DNA of 64,000 nucleotides from positions 21,131,501-21,195,500 of the forward strand of contig NC_084764.1 of NCBI RefSeq assembly GCF_028858725.1, read 5' to 3'. Both the position numbers and the translations under genes were made by a program. The notes beneath the pieces were generated by a model. The model was not told the origin of the DNA. It saw only the letters and a list, made by a program, of their open reading frames with translations, and made no database searches. Source of the DNA: Colius striatus. Taxonomy: Eukaryota > Chordata > Aves > Coliiformes > Coliidae. Below, piece after piece: positions 34,701 to 46,180 of the stretch (positions within the stretch are counted from its first letter, which is position 1; the number at the start of each line of letters is the position of its first letter).

Positions 34701-36823
34701 AGAGTAGAAATACATAATGTAGTTGGGTTTTTTTTAACATACTGCTTTTAATATAATAACTTTTCAGGTAGAAAGGCAGCAAACCAAAGTATTTCATGTG
34801 TTGTATTGTCTCTTTTTGTTCTTTTCAAGGCAACAGTAACCAGTGTCTTAGAATACCTGGTAGGCTGGTTTGGAGAGAAAAAATTTACTCCAGAACTGGT
34901 AATTTTTTTAATTTATTCTAACTACTTGCACATCAATGCATTAAACAAGGGATAAACTGTTTATAGTTTTCCATGAAATTATTTTAGTTTATAGAGTTCT
35001 GTAGATGCTTGTATTTAGTTATTTTCAAAACCTTCATTAGATACTAAAATGAGTATTCACGGAACTTTCTGGAAGGCTAATTACAAAACATGACAGATGC
35101 AGATCTATCAAGAATTGGCAACTCCCTCTCCTTTTTATCACTCTCCATACTTACGTAAACCACAAGGTTAGATGCCTGTTGGTGCTGGGGAGAGGGTGAA
35201 ACTGCAGCAGTTTTGTGGTTCTGACCAGTTTAGGCTGCCAGGGTGCTGCACACTGTATTTCTCAATACCTCCATTTTCGTGTGGAGATGTGTGACAGTGT
35301 ACTGGCAAAGACACGTTTAATCTTTCCATGTGCAGCACAGATCAGAAAGCTCAGCTGCATTAGTGTGGTGACAAATCAAACCTAGTAAGAAATTCTAATC
35401 GATAGTTACATTAGCATGGAGTTTGGCCACAGCTAGATGGACAAGCTACATAATGGCATCGTATCTACGAGAGAACTCAGTGGATTCACCTCGTCTCATT
35501 CAGTACCACAAAGCAAAAGTCACAGAAAAATTACTTGCATAACACTAACCACAGTTTCTTTATTTTTCAGTCACTTAAAGGCCCTGTCCTTCTCTGTAGG
35601 GCTGTTTCATTTTTAACCAATATGCTGCAGAGAATGTGCATGTTGACTTTCAGTTTATTCCTATAATAAAAGCCACTAGACACTGGAATTAAATGAAGAA
35701 GTTAGACTGGTAGCAGAAGTTAAATTTGTAAGAAAGTGAAGTAAAAACAACAGACATGTTTTCACAGTGGTGCAAATCTTAAAGCTGATTTAACACTATT
35801 AATTCCAGTGTTCCAACATGATACATTCATTCATCAGGAACGTTTTTCCACAGTTTATGAAGTTCAAAACGAATAGTCAAGTAATAATCTTTTAGATATT
35901 ACTAAAATAATCCTTTCCTCAGACATTAATAGCATAAGCTGTATTCATTTATGTCCTGGCTAGTATGTCAGGAAAAAAAAAAAAAGTCAGGAAATCCAGG
36001 AGTACTGCTCACAAGCAGCTTATTTAGAGACACAAAATTTTACTCCATAATGTCTAGTTCAGCTTTCAAACTTTTCTATTTTGGCAGTAGCATTTAAATG
36101 TAATTTTGTTGGCGAGCTACGCTCCAGGCCAGCACTATATAAAAAAACTGCACAAAACTTCAAGGAAATGCTCATAATTAAAACTCTGTTATTTGAATCC
36201 ACACAGGGCAGATGGTTTTATGCACTGTTGGCATGCCTTGAAAAACCTTTGCTACCTGAAGCCCATTCCCTTATTCGACAGCTGGCAAGACGATGCTCAG
36301 AAGTCAGAGTACTAGAGGTAAGATTTGATACAACTTTGCGTGAAAGACTTGCTGAACTTCGCAGATTACTAGGATGATTTTTCAATTCTCAAAATCTCGC
36401 TAAGTAATTTTTCATGTCCTAAGTTTGCTTGAGAATGAAGGGAAGGCTACAGGCAGGTAATATGCCATGTAACAGCTTTTTTGTTTGACACAGGTAACAA
36501 AATAACTGCTGTAATGTTTATTTGTCTTTCAGGAGAATAAGAATGAAGAACAAATATCAGCTCTGAACTTGATAATCTGCCTAGTCAGCAGGTAATGCAG
36601 CTTATGTACCGAAAACAGTGAATGTGTGAGGCTTCCATAGATGAGCCTCCTGAACTGCAAAGCTTTAATTGTGATAGGAACACTAAAAGAAGAGTTAGAA
36701 AGCAAAGGGTCTAACAACTCAGAACAAAGTAAGGAAGATGCTGCATTAGAGGTTTCTTACTGTGTTCCGCTTCTCTCCACTAGGTACTTTGATCAACGTG
36801 ACTTGGCTGATGAGCCTTCCTAG
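28356..36823 (+). CDS. GEMIN2: GEMIN2 (SIP1), SMN-complex subunit for snRNP assembly
   Basis: Gemin2 binds SMN and holds the Sm D1/D2/F/E/G half-ring during spliceosomal snRNP assembly, in the cytoplasm and in gems. Exons: 28356-28477, 29047-29131, 31088-31177, 32940-32999, 33162-33272, 34070-34114, 34830-34898, 36207-36317, 36533-36591, 36784-36823 (TAG). The sum is 792 nt, giving 263 aa. All junctions are GT/AG with matching phases. Diagnostic stretches include [49 protein letters not shown] and the near-invariant [20 protein letters not shown], ending [13 protein letters not shown]. The start has a strong context (GTGGCCATGG). The frame upstream stays open for about 150 nt but I saw no in-frame ATG, so the protein begins about 17 residues later than the longest human form. 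Intron 2 carries a large CR1 piece and another CR1 lies in intron 3. Confidence 0.97.
29945..30965 (-). mobile_element. CR1 LINE fragment, about 1 kb, with decayed reverse-transcriptase frame
   Basis: The longest CR1 here, antisense to GEMIN2 in intron 2. The 3' end is at the left (TTTAAGATCATAATGTCC). The minus strand at 30215-30526 keeps about 100 codons of the reverse-transcriptase C-terminal region (for example [21 protein letters not shown]). Adjacent frames continue toward 30960 with stops, so it is inactive. Confidence 0.9.
31597..31797 (-). mobile_element. CR1 LINE 3'-end fragment
   Basis: A reverse-oriented tail of about 200 bp: AATCATAGAATGGTAGGGG at the left, then the GGAAGGGACCTTTAGAGATC, GATCAGGTCGCATAGGAACA and CCTCCAAGGAAGGAGACTCC blocks. 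It lies in GEMIN2 intron 3, antisense to the gene. Confidence 0.85.
33672..33882 (+). mobile_element. LTR (family 2), internally deleted, with 5-bp target-site duplication
   Basis: It begins TGTCTTGGCTTCATCTGGG and ends GGCTGGGGTTAAACCACAAG plus A. GATAC flanks it on both sides (33667-33671, 33883-33887). Both ends match the fuller copy at 37785-38332 (shared GTTGATAACACACTGATG and GCTGGGGTTAA), but it is only 211 bp, so the middle is deleted. It lies in GEMIN2 intron 5, sense orientation. Confidence 0.85.
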
Positions 36824-37202
36824 ACTATCAAGTATTTTGCTTTGCCATAGCGCAAACAGAATTATCAGAGTTAACAGCAAGACACTGCACTGTTCAGACC
36901 TGAAGTACTACACAACCCCTCAGAACAACCTCATGATAATACATTTGGGATGACTATGAATAACTTGAGCTGAGCTTTCGCATGAGATTGTCAGTGTCTC
37001 TCTTACAATCATCACCATCGTAGGAGAACGGTCAGTGAAATGTCTGGCATCATCTCTCAAGCGACCTTCACTGTGAACTATGTTCTTGGTTGGAAATATC
37101 TACCATCTGAGTAATCCTCTCAACACTGCTACTAGGTGAAGTCTGAAGTTACATTACAGATTATTGTTCTTTATCTACCACACACCTACTGAGGACTTTT
37201 TT

Positions 37203-37208
37203 AATAAA
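37203..37208 (+). terminator. GEMIN2: GEMIN2 poly(A) signal AATAAA
   Basis: A canonical hexamer about 380 bp after the stop codon, followed 40 nt later by a GT-rich stretch (ATTGTGGTTTTCC). It implies a 3' UTR of about 0.4 kb. Confidence 0.7.
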
Positions 37209-37784
37209 ACTGAAGTGGTTTAAAGAATGTTCTTAGACATTGTGGTTTTCCTCATTCATACTATTTAACAGCAGCTGCTTTATAGAAATCTACACAACTA
37301 GCTTGTTTTTTCAAGCTTTGGTTCCTTAAGCACTGCTAAGCAATCCAAATACAGGCAGTAACTTACTGAAACAATTATTTTAGTGAAACATACACGTTAC
37401 TAGTTCCTGAGGAGTAATACTGTTTTTTTAGTGAACAGTTGCAGAAACCAGTGGAAAATCACATAGCTCCTGTCAATGCTTTTAATAGAAGCATTTAAAA
37501 AGGAGAACAAACAAATACATAATCTAGCCCATTTATATATTTTATGTGGAGTGCTTTGCCAAGAGTATCTGCATCTGCTCAGTATGTACGTAACTCTCTT
37601 CAGTTCTCATTATCTTCCAACAATTAAAAATATGTGTTAAAGGAACTATGAATTGTGATGATGGCAGCAAATTGATGCATAGTATTAACTGACATGCTTC
37701 CTGTAGCAATAGCCACAGACAGTTATTAATAAACCTTTAATATGTCTTTGAATGATTGGCACTTTCGCATCTGGAATGGCAATC

Positions 37785-38332
37785 TGTTGTGGTTTTGGCT
37801 GGAGTAAAGTTAATTTTCTTCTTAGTAGCTGGTAGAGGGCTGTTTTGGATTTAAGACAAAAATAATGTTGATAACACACTGATGGTTTAGTTGTTGCTAA
37901 GCAGTGTTTATATCAAGCCAAGAATTTTTCAGTTTTTCACGCTGCCCTGCCAGCGTAGGCTGGGAGTGCACAACAAGCTGGGAAGGGACACAGGCAGGAG
38001 AGCTGACCGAAATGAGCATTCCATTTTCCCATACCAAGATGTAACATCATGCTCAGTATATAAACTAATGGGAACTGGCCAGGAGACACTGTGGCTTGAG
38101 GATTGCCTGGGCATCAGTCAGCAGGTAGGGAGCAGTTGTATTGTGCATCACTTGTTTTGTATATTGTACTATTTTTTAATTTTTATTTTCCCTTCATTTT
38201 ATTTCCTATTAAACTGTCTTTATATCAACCCACAAGTTCTATTTTTGTTTTTTCCTATCCCATTTGGGGCAGGAGGGTCTTGAGCAAGCAACTGTGTGGT
38301 GCTTAATTGCCGGCTGGGGTTAAGCCACGTCA
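37785..38332 (+). mobile_element. LTR (family 2), 548 bp, nearly full length
   Basis: It begins TGTTGTGGTTTTGGCTGG and ends GGGGTTAAGCCACGTCA. TATATAAA at 38057-38064 and ATTAAA at 38208-38213 are spaced as promoter and poly(A) signal of an LTR. The flanks (CAATC and TAGTT) do not form a clear target-site duplication. It lies in the tail-to-tail gap between GEMIN2 and TRAPPC6B. No internal genes. Confidence 0.8.
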
Positions 38333-38339
38333 TAGTTTT

Positions 38340-39600
38340 CAGTTGAACAGCTGATCCCCACCAAGTACTGCACTACTGTACTTAATCTTTGCTAGTTCTG
38401 TAAAGAGTGGGATAGCATTCTGCTAGTTTAAGTTCTGCTCTTAAGGCTTACTAGAACTCATGACTCAGCTACGACTAATCTGAACTAGCATTCACAGTAC
38501 CTCAAAATAACAGAATTTGGTCACATCTTAAGTATAATAACCCCCTGCTAATTGCATTTATAATCTATAGCTTACCAGCTTGTGACAGCTAGCTAGACAA
38601 GGCTTTATCCATTACAAACTTCACAGCTTCCCTTGAGCTTATGGAAAAACAGCTTCTGCTGTTCTTGCTGACCATGCAACTGGACAACAAACAGTTCTCC
38701 CACTACAGAAAGTATCTGCAACAGTCAAAGGTGCTATTTTTAACACGTTAGCTTTTCTTGTTAGCTTGTTCTTTACTGGTCTCAAAGTAGAAACTGAATC
38801 ACTATCACGAGGCATTGTCAATTCTGGATAAACACCATTAAGTTTCCATTGCAATTCACTTGTCAGTAGAAGGTCTGAACCTGCCAACATGAAAGTCTTA
38901 CAGCAAAATTCATTAAAAGTTTTAACAAGATGTTTTCATGCTTACCTACAGCAAGATATGTACTGTTATGCAAATCTTTTAACAAGTAGTATCTAGCAGA
39001 CCTCAATGTCCTCAAGAGTTTTGGTGATGTCTTTACAGTTTCTTGCAGGCCTAATCATCTTCCTGCACACACTTCATTACAAAGCGAGTTGTCGCTAGCA
39101 ATTAAAAACAATGACATTGAGTTTATGCACAAGAAGCTAAAACAATTTCCTTCTTTGGCCAGTAAAAATGATCTCAGCTATAAAATTATTCTGACACAAA
39201 AACCAGCTGACAATTTCAGGAAAGGAGAAACTGTTAAATTATGTAGAAGTAAGTTCTCTTACTGGCCTGTATCAGCCCTACAGAGAAACCGAGCCTCCAG
39301 TGAATAAAGGCTGTTGGTTTATGTGCTGATGGCTTCCTCAGAGTAATACAAAAGCAACTGCTGCCTCGCAGTTCAGAGTTAACAGGGGAAAGCAGTAGCT
39401 GGACATTCATTCATGTTAGGTGACACAAAACACATTAGTTCCTCATTCCAATGTAGTCTTGCTCAGGCTTTTACTCTGTTCTTAAAACGTGCCTCTGGCC
39501 CTCCGTATGTGCTGTTTTGACAACTGAAATATTTTGCTGAAAACTGACAGTTTTTACCAGTGGATATGAATACCTTGGCATAGAACAAATTTCATACCAA
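38340..39600. other. gap between GEMIN2 and TRAPPC6B 3' ends
   Basis: AT-rich DNA with two modest open frames, 38639-38890 on minus (83 codons) and 39089-39307 on plus (72 codons). Neither matches a family I know. Part may be an extended 3' UTR of either gene. Confidence 0.5.
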
Positions 39601-39630
39601 TAAAGAAGGACAGTGTTATTTTGATGAACA

Positions 39631-39636
39631 TTTATT
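39631..39636 (-). terminator. TRAPPC6B: candidate TRAPPC6B poly(A) signal AATAAA
   Basis: TTTATT on plus (AATAAA on minus), about 125 nt after the stop codon. A short 3' UTR is implied. Distal signals further left are possible. Confidence 0.45.
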
Positions 39637-39758
39637 ATACATTTTGGAATTGTGCTGCAGAGTGCTGTAATTTACAAGCTACATACAAAGCTCCTATGTA
39701 CAAGATACTGAATCCATACACAAAGGATTTTAACGTAGCTACTCAGATTGAATGTGCT

Positions 39759-42700
39759 CTACATCTTCTGTATCATCACCTGAAATTTACCTGCAAAAAA
39801 AAAAAAACAAAGATCAAAGCATCACTAGTTATTTTTCCAAACAGTTACTTTATTGTAATCATTTTGTTAAGACACAGTAAAGAACATTTCTTACCTTTTA
39901 ATTGTGAAAAATCCAGCTATTATTTGAACTTAGCATTAAATTTTAGTCCAACTTTTCTGTAAGTTGACCCATGTCCCATATCATAACAGTTTAGTCAGTT
40001 GAACATAAGATTTCTGCACAGTCTGTGTAGATGTTTAAATCCACCTTAAGCAGCTTGGATAGTTAAAATGGACTTCACTTAACGAACTTTCTTACTGGCT
40101 TCTTTAGAGAAAGAGTATGTATCCAGTTGTTTTTACCTTTACTTGTTCAAACAGCCTTATGCATCAACATCCTTATGCCTTCAATGCTTCCAAATGTTTT
40201 GCTTTCTGCTCAGTATCAGGAAGGTTCACCTTCTGTCAGTATTTTCTAAACACTAAAGCATTTAGTGATAAGCCATATCCTGAAGTTTATACTGAATCCT
40301 ATGGCCCAGCAGCTTCAAACCAATCCTACCTTGATAAATGCTCAGAGTGATGAAGCCAGTAAGGAAAGTTAACCAAGCGAGCTAATAATTGAATACTCTG
40401 AGAACTACTTACATGCAGGCATTGATGAAACTTCAGCTGTTACAATACTCTTTATTCCCAAATTGGATAGGCCTCCTCTGATTAGTCCACAGGTAAATGC
40501 TAAATACTAAATATAAAGTTGCACTTTAAGTGTCAAGGGTGAAGCTTGTTGCTAAAGATTGAAACTACATACTCAAGAACAAGACTTAATACTTGAACAA
40601 TATAAAACTAAGGAGGTTTAGCTAGCATGCTTGAGAGACTTTGCCACGTCCCTAACAGATAAAAACTCCAATATTTGGTACAGCAGAGCTCACAAGACAA
40701 TTTCTTTTACAATATTGAAACATAGAATCATTTTGGTTGGAAAAGACCTTTAAGATCATTAGGTCCAACTACTAACCTAACGCTGCCAAGCCCACCACAA
40801 AACCATGTCCCTCAGCACCTCATCTTGTTTCTGTCCTTCACTTGTTTCTACTTCCATTAAACCTGTAGGAACTTAATATCCTTAAGCAATTATTCCCAAG
40901 ACTTGGCTGAAATTAGCAACTGCTGTTAGTCAATGAATGAGAAACAGTCCAAGACAGCATTCTTGCACAGGTCACATCTTAGAATACAAGGGCCTGCAGA
41001 TACTTTGACTATATGTTGCAAAACAGAAGAAACACAGAATCATAGAATCTCACCAAAAAGAAAAAAATCCCAAGGACAGTAGCCTGCAACTGCGGTGACT
41101 GAGAAGATCCAGATTTAAGAAACCATAAAATGGAACTAAATGCCCCGCTTCTTACATCCACTTGAACCACAGTGCTTTATAAGAGGTTCTGCAGAAGCAC
41201 TGATTTTACTTACCCTTAACTATTAACCTAACTCAGCATCTACCTTCAAAACTATTTCTAATCAGTGGAAAATCTTTCTGAATCATAGAATGGTAGAGTT
41301 GGAAGGGACCTTTAGAGATCATCTAGTCCAATCCCCCTGCAGAAGCAGGTCCACCTAGATCAGGTCGCACAGGAACATGTCCAGGCGGGTCTTGAAAACC
41401 TCCAAGGAAGGAGACTCCACACCCTCCCTGGGCAGCCTGTGCCAGGGCCCTGTCACCCTCACAGTGAAATATTTTTCTCTTATATTTAAATGGAACTTTC
41501 TCAGAAGCTTTTTTGAGCTAAGAAATGCATCTTCCAAATATGTTTGGGAATTTTTAAAAAGGCTTCTAAAGCATATATTTCCCAAACAGAAAAAAAAAGA
41601 ATTTGTGTGATAGTGACAGATAGTGCCAGCTGTCTCCATCAAGTAACTTAAACATGGGAACAGCAAGTCTTATGATGACTATGATTGTTTCATGAACCAT
41701 AAATCAAATCCACTGTTCCAAAATAAGCTGCATTTATAAAAATTTCATCATTTCTAAAAAGCAAAGATTCCAAAGACTATACTTTAGCGGCCCTTTTTAA
41801 GAGTTTGTATCTATTTAATTACAAAATTTAAAGTTATTAATAACAGATCAAGATAATTCAAATAAAACTGGTAGATCCCAACTGAAGGGTACCTTTGGTG
41901 CATGTTCTAAATACTGCTTTCCTGCAGATATTTGTGTCAAGAGACGAAATTTATTGTCTTGAAGGACATAAATACCCTGTTTAAAAAAAAAAAAAAAGAA
42001 AAAAGGTTTTTTAGTTGAATATGCAATAACACACAATCGGTATTTTCTGTGAAGCAATTTGACTTGTATCACAGAATCTCAAGGGCTGGAAGGGACCTTA
42101 AAAAATCATCTAGTCCAACCCCCCTGCCAGAGCAGGACCACCTAGAGTAGGTACAGACTCGCAGAATCTCAAGGGCTGGAAGATACAATATAAATGTCCT
42201 CAGGTGGAAAAAATAACTTAGTGTATGTGATTAAACAGCATTATTTACTTACAATAAATATCAAAACAAAATAAAAGATACTTAACCAAGTCAGTTAACC
42301 CTAAAAAGTGTTTATTTACATTCTTCTTGGAAGAGTCCTTCCAGTGCTCAGAAACATAGTTCCATATTAAAAAGTCTTTGTTAATATACCAAATGCATAC
42401 TGATTCCTACATTCAAATAATAATCTTCATATGGTATGTAATTCACAATTCTTATCTCAAGTTCAGTGAGAATTATCTTCTTTAATAGCAATACAGGCAA
42501 CAACAGCCAACAGATGATCCAATTAAAAGTCCAGTTTTTTCCACATTACAATTTTGTGGCAGAATATATATTTTAATAAATTAAGTACAAACACAGTATA
42601 GCTTAATCTACACTCATCTTTTTAATTAATTTGCTAATGACTGTGCTACTTTGGATATCCATAATCCTTGAAATTAAATTACAGGTGCATATACAATTGA

Positions 42701-44459
42701 GACCCAAGATTAATACTGCAGCTGTCTTTGAAATTCAAAACTAGATTTCTAAAGGAATTACTACCTGTGAAAGTTATAACTTGATAAACAGCTCACTGAA
42801 AAATAAAACCTATTTTATTTGGCACAATTCTTGTACAAATTCTCTTGTTCCTACTTTGATACTACAGGAAAATGGCTGTAAGAAAACTAAGAAAAGGAAA
42901 AAGATATTTTTTCTCTAGTAAAATGGCTCCTTAAGTTATTTTGACCTTGCTTTAAGAACTATAGCTGTTGATATATGAAAGGACAGATACAATGCAACCA
43001 AGATGCAAATTTGGGAAGTTTTTTTCATCTGTTTCCAACAGAAGAATCTTCAGTAGAGTACAACTATGTGTCTTATGAAAACTGTAAATATTCTTCAAAA
43101 TAAAAAAATACTTCAAGGCAGCCATTCTATTTAAATCAATGTTATGACAGAAATATTACTTATTGGGAAATACATAAAATTCCCGTTGAAGTGTTAACAA
43201 CTGTAGTTGTTACTGTCCTGTCAATTTGTAACTGCAACAGCACATTTGAAAATCAGAGCCTTTAGTCTCTTCAAACAGGATGGTAATGAAGACATCACAA
43301 GTAATCATTAAATTGTATTCTGAAGGTACATGCTGACATGAACCCTAAACCCTGTTTTTTAAACCAAACAAGTACATAATATTTGGGGTTCTTATGAAGT
43401 AATCAATTCTAGACCAAGAAAAACAAAAAATGCACTAATATCTGTAAACTGTTACTGGTTTTTTAAGTTAAATTTTATTCTACAGCATTAGTACCTGATG
43501 ATTAGTCCTTAGGTTATCTATTTGTTTTTTGAACACAGTTGTCCAAAAGTCTTTGCAAATGAACTTCATAATATCTAATTCATCCTTGAACCTGGCAGTA
43601 TCTTTTGTAAACCTAAGAGGTAAGTGAGAAATATATCAATGAAAGTATGCACAACTTGACCAACTAGACAGAAAAAATAAAATACCAAAAAAAATAGTAC
43701 TATGTAACATTATTTTTAGGCTGCTACAGAAATTAGTTTTCCAGCCAGTGTACAGTATCATTCTAGAGTCACTCAGCGTTCAAGTATTTTAACTTCAGAG
43801 AAATACAATGTCATTTTAATACTTGCAACTCAACGGTAGAAGAAACGGGTTTAATTGCATAATAATATTATTACAGAATTACAAGATTTAAAAGTAACCA
43901 TAGACTCCGTTTTCATGTCGAAATCCACTGTAAAAAATAGTCTAAAACCCTCTGCTGCTATTCAAATACAGGACATGCAAGAATGAGACACCCAAAGAGA
44001 GTATGCCAGAATGTATAACAAAAGGAGCATGCCCGTAGCATAACTCTCTGTCCACCCAAAGAAGCGAGCAGCCTCTCACCGAGCGGGCGAATGCTCCGGG
44101 CCCCAGCAGGCCGGGAAGGCGGGGACGTGGACTCCTCGCCAGGCAGGGAAAAGCCCCGGAGGACAAGCACCGCCCGTCGGCCTCCTGGAGAGGGCAGAGA
44201 GGGGCTGCGACGGACCGAGGCGGAGACTCACCTCTCGATCAGCCCCTGTCCGACTCTGAAGCCCATACTCTCCAGCTTGGTGGTGCAGCGACCATTCTCC
44301 TGTAAGACACAAGGCACAGCCGTCGCTTTACCCCGGCCGCAGCCGGGCGGCCCCTGGAGCAGTCCCGGCCTCACTCACCCCCTCGCTCTGCTCGGCGGCG
44401 CGGTACATCCCCGCCACTATCTCGTTGTGCAACAGCAGAAAGAGAGCCTCGTCCGCCAT
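39759..44459 (-). CDS. TRAPPC6B: TRAPPC6B, TRAPP vesicle-tethering complex subunit 6B
   Basis: A Trs33/Bet3-family core subunit of the TRAPP complexes, which activate Rab1-type GTPases on ER-Golgi membranes. Exons on minus: 44459-44379, 44299-44232, 43612-43495, 41976-41893, 40506-40413, 39790-39759 (TAG). The sum is 477 nt, giving 158 aa, the same length as human. Sequence runs from MADEALFLLLHNEIV through RFKDELDIMKFICKDFWTTV and GIYVLQDNKFRLLTQ to ACKFQVMIQKM (human ends KL). Exon 4 (84 nt, phase 0 at both ends) can be skipped without a frameshift; a human isoform lacks the matching 28 residues. The exon 5 donor is T/GTAAGT, and the last acceptor follows an unbroken T tract. The start overlaps a YY1-type GAGATGGCGGA motif. 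It is head to head with PNN, with start codons 1283 bp apart. Confidence 0.97.
40719..40828 (-). mobile_element. CR1 LINE 3'-end fragment
   Basis: A reverse-oriented tail: ACATAGAATCATTTTGGTTGG, then AAGACCTTTAAGATCATTAGG and a CCATGTCCCTCAGCACCTCA end. It belongs to the same subgroup as the 4976 and 29945 copies. It lies in TRAPPC6B intron 4. Confidence 0.85.
41280..41480 (-). mobile_element. CR1 LINE 3'-end fragment
   Basis: A reverse-oriented tail of about 200 bp. On minus the end of the CR1 frame is readable ([20 protein letters not shown]), matching the C-terminus of CR1 reverse transcriptase. It lies in TRAPPC6B intron 4. An isolated AGAATCATAGAATC at 41036-41050 may be a further remnant. 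Confidence 0.85.
42069..42182 (-). mobile_element. CR1 LINE tail with a repeated terminal segment
   Basis: The 21-bp block CAGAATCTCAAGGGCTGGAA plus G occurs at 42072-42092 and again at 42162-42182, bracketing a CR1 3' fragment (GGGACCTTAAAAAATCATCT...). This looks like a local duplication or two nested tails. It lies in TRAPPC6B intron 3. Confidence 0.75.
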
Positions 44460-46180
44460 CTCCGCTGTGCGGAGATGCTCCGCCGCTTCGCCCTCACGCT
44501 CGGCCTGGCGCCGCGGCCACAACCCGCTGCCGCCGGGCCCCGCCGCCGCGCCGCCCCTTCCGGCTGCGGTGAAGGTGCGCGCCGCGCCGCCCGAGCCTCC
44601 AGCGCTCACGGCCCAGGCGCAGCGGCCCCACCGGTTCTCGCCCTCGGAGAGCCGCTCGGGGCTGGCGCCTGCCGCCTGCACAGGCCTCCTGCGGGTAGCT
44701 GCTACGGGCCGAAACCTCTCCTACGACGGGAAAGCACCGTTTGCGCTGTCCTTCCCAGAGCCCGCTGCCTCGGGCGGCCGCACGAATCGGGGCTGCACAG
44801 CGGATGCCGAGAGGGAGGGACGAGCCCGGGGGGCAAAACGCGGCCCTTCGGCGCAGAGCTGCCCCTCGCGTTCCTGCCTGTACTGCTGGAACAGGGCGGC
44901 CGGGCGGGGGGGCGTTACGGCCTCCAGCATGTCACCCGTTCATTCTCCGTTCCATCTCCTGCCGCTGTGAACCGGCGGCGGGCTCCGCGCCCGGGCGGCC
45001 CCCGCAGCCTCGACACATGAACAGCACCGGCTGCCCAGCGGGGAAGCGCGCAGGGCGAAACCGCGCCAGCGCCAGCGGCGCCAATGACGCCCAGAAACGG
45101 AGCTTCGCAGCCTCTACACGGCCGTGCGGCGGGCGGGGCCCGCGCCACGCGGCTGCGGGCGCCCCCCCAGCGCGGAGCAGCCCGGCACGCCGCGGTCCCC
45201 ACACAGCCCGCCACCCCCCAGTAACGTCCCCGCCTATTGGTTCGCCTAGCCCTGTGGTCTCGCTAGTGGAGCGGTGATTGGTCCCCGCTCGCCACGCCTA
45301 CGCGCGGGCTCGCGGGCCCCATGCAGAAGAGCAAAGTAGGATGCGTCCTAGGTGCGCGGGGATGAACGTCCTCGAAGCGGCCTTCTGATTGGGCTGCGGG
45401 AGACTGGTGCATGAGCTGCCGTTACCTCTGAGCGGTGTCACTCCGGCAGCCCCTTTGGTGATTCGTGGAGCTGGCAGGCAGAGGCTCGCAGTAACTGGCC
45501 AGTCAGGGTGCCAGTCTGCCTCTGGGATCCGTGATTGGTGGGTGCCGCCAGGGAGCGGTTCCCGCGGGGCGTGCCCCTCCCTCTCGTGCGCGGATCCTGG
45601 CGGTGGGGAGCGGCGCGGACAGCTATTGGCTGCGCCGCCCGGGCCCGCGGCTGCCGGAGCGGTGGGCTGGGCCTCTGCCCCCCCACCCGTTACCCAGCAG
45701 TGCCTTGCGCTGGGCCCCGGGCAGGCCGCGCCGCGGGAGGGATGGCGGTGGCCGTGCGCGCGCTGCAGGAGCAGCTGGAGAAAGCCAAGGAGAGCCTCAA
45801 GCACGTGGACGAGAACATCCGCAAGCTCACGGGACGGGACCCCAATGACGTGAGGTGAGGCGCGGGCGCGAAAAGTGGACAAGCTGGGGAAGGCGTGAGG
45901 GGCCTGGTGTGCGCTGGAGGGGGCGTGGGGGCCGCTGCGCGAGGGGCCCGAGGGGTGCGCGGCGCGGAGCTGCCCGCAGGCTGCCGCCCCCACGCCATTC
46001 CCGCTCCTCGGGCGCGGTGGGGCCTGAGGGCCCAGCTCCCGCCGGGCATAGCCGTGAGGTGTATGTTGGGACGGTCATAGCCGCGGGTATCTCTGGCTGG
46101 GCGAGCAGCAGCCCCCGGGGAGCCTCCTGCGGCAGCTCGGGGTGCTGGGACCGGTACCGCTAACAGCACCCGATCTCTCT
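43990..46180. promoter_or_regulatory. CpG island and divergent promoter shared by TRAPPC6B and PNN
   Basis: The largest CpG-dense block here. It covers the TRAPPC6B first exons, the 1283 bp between the two start codons (44459 and 45742) and PNN exon 1. Long open frames on both strands (up to 309 codons) come from GC content. I see no TATA box near either start. CCAAT boxes and YY1-type motifs dominate, as usual for housekeeping divergent promoters. Confidence 0.85.
45236..45629 (+). promoter_or_regulatory. cluster of five ATTGG (inverted CCAAT, NF-Y type) boxes upstream of PNN
   Basis: ATTGG occurs at 45236-45240, 45277-45281, 45388-45392, 45534-45538 and 45625-45629, all in the same orientation within 394 bp. 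Several have the fuller NF-Y context (TGATTGGT, CTATTGG). The last is about 113 bp upstream of the PNN start codon. One CCAAT in the opposite sense lies at 45081, beside a TGACG. Confidence 0.65.

Noticed and set aside
37640-37700. C/D-box snoRNA-like TGATGA...CTGA
   Set aside because: The boxes are only about 30 nt apart, with no terminal stem, and the site lies outside an intron.
38639-39307. Two open frames (83 and 72 codons) in the GEMIN2-TRAPPC6B gap, partly flanked by splice-like sites
   Set aside because: They are on opposite strands, short and without recognised similarity. Possibly 3' UTR. Not enough to call a gene.
44091-45020. 309-codon plus-strand frame over the TRAPPC6B first exons
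   Set aside because: Antisense shadow of a CpG island and of real minus-strand exons.
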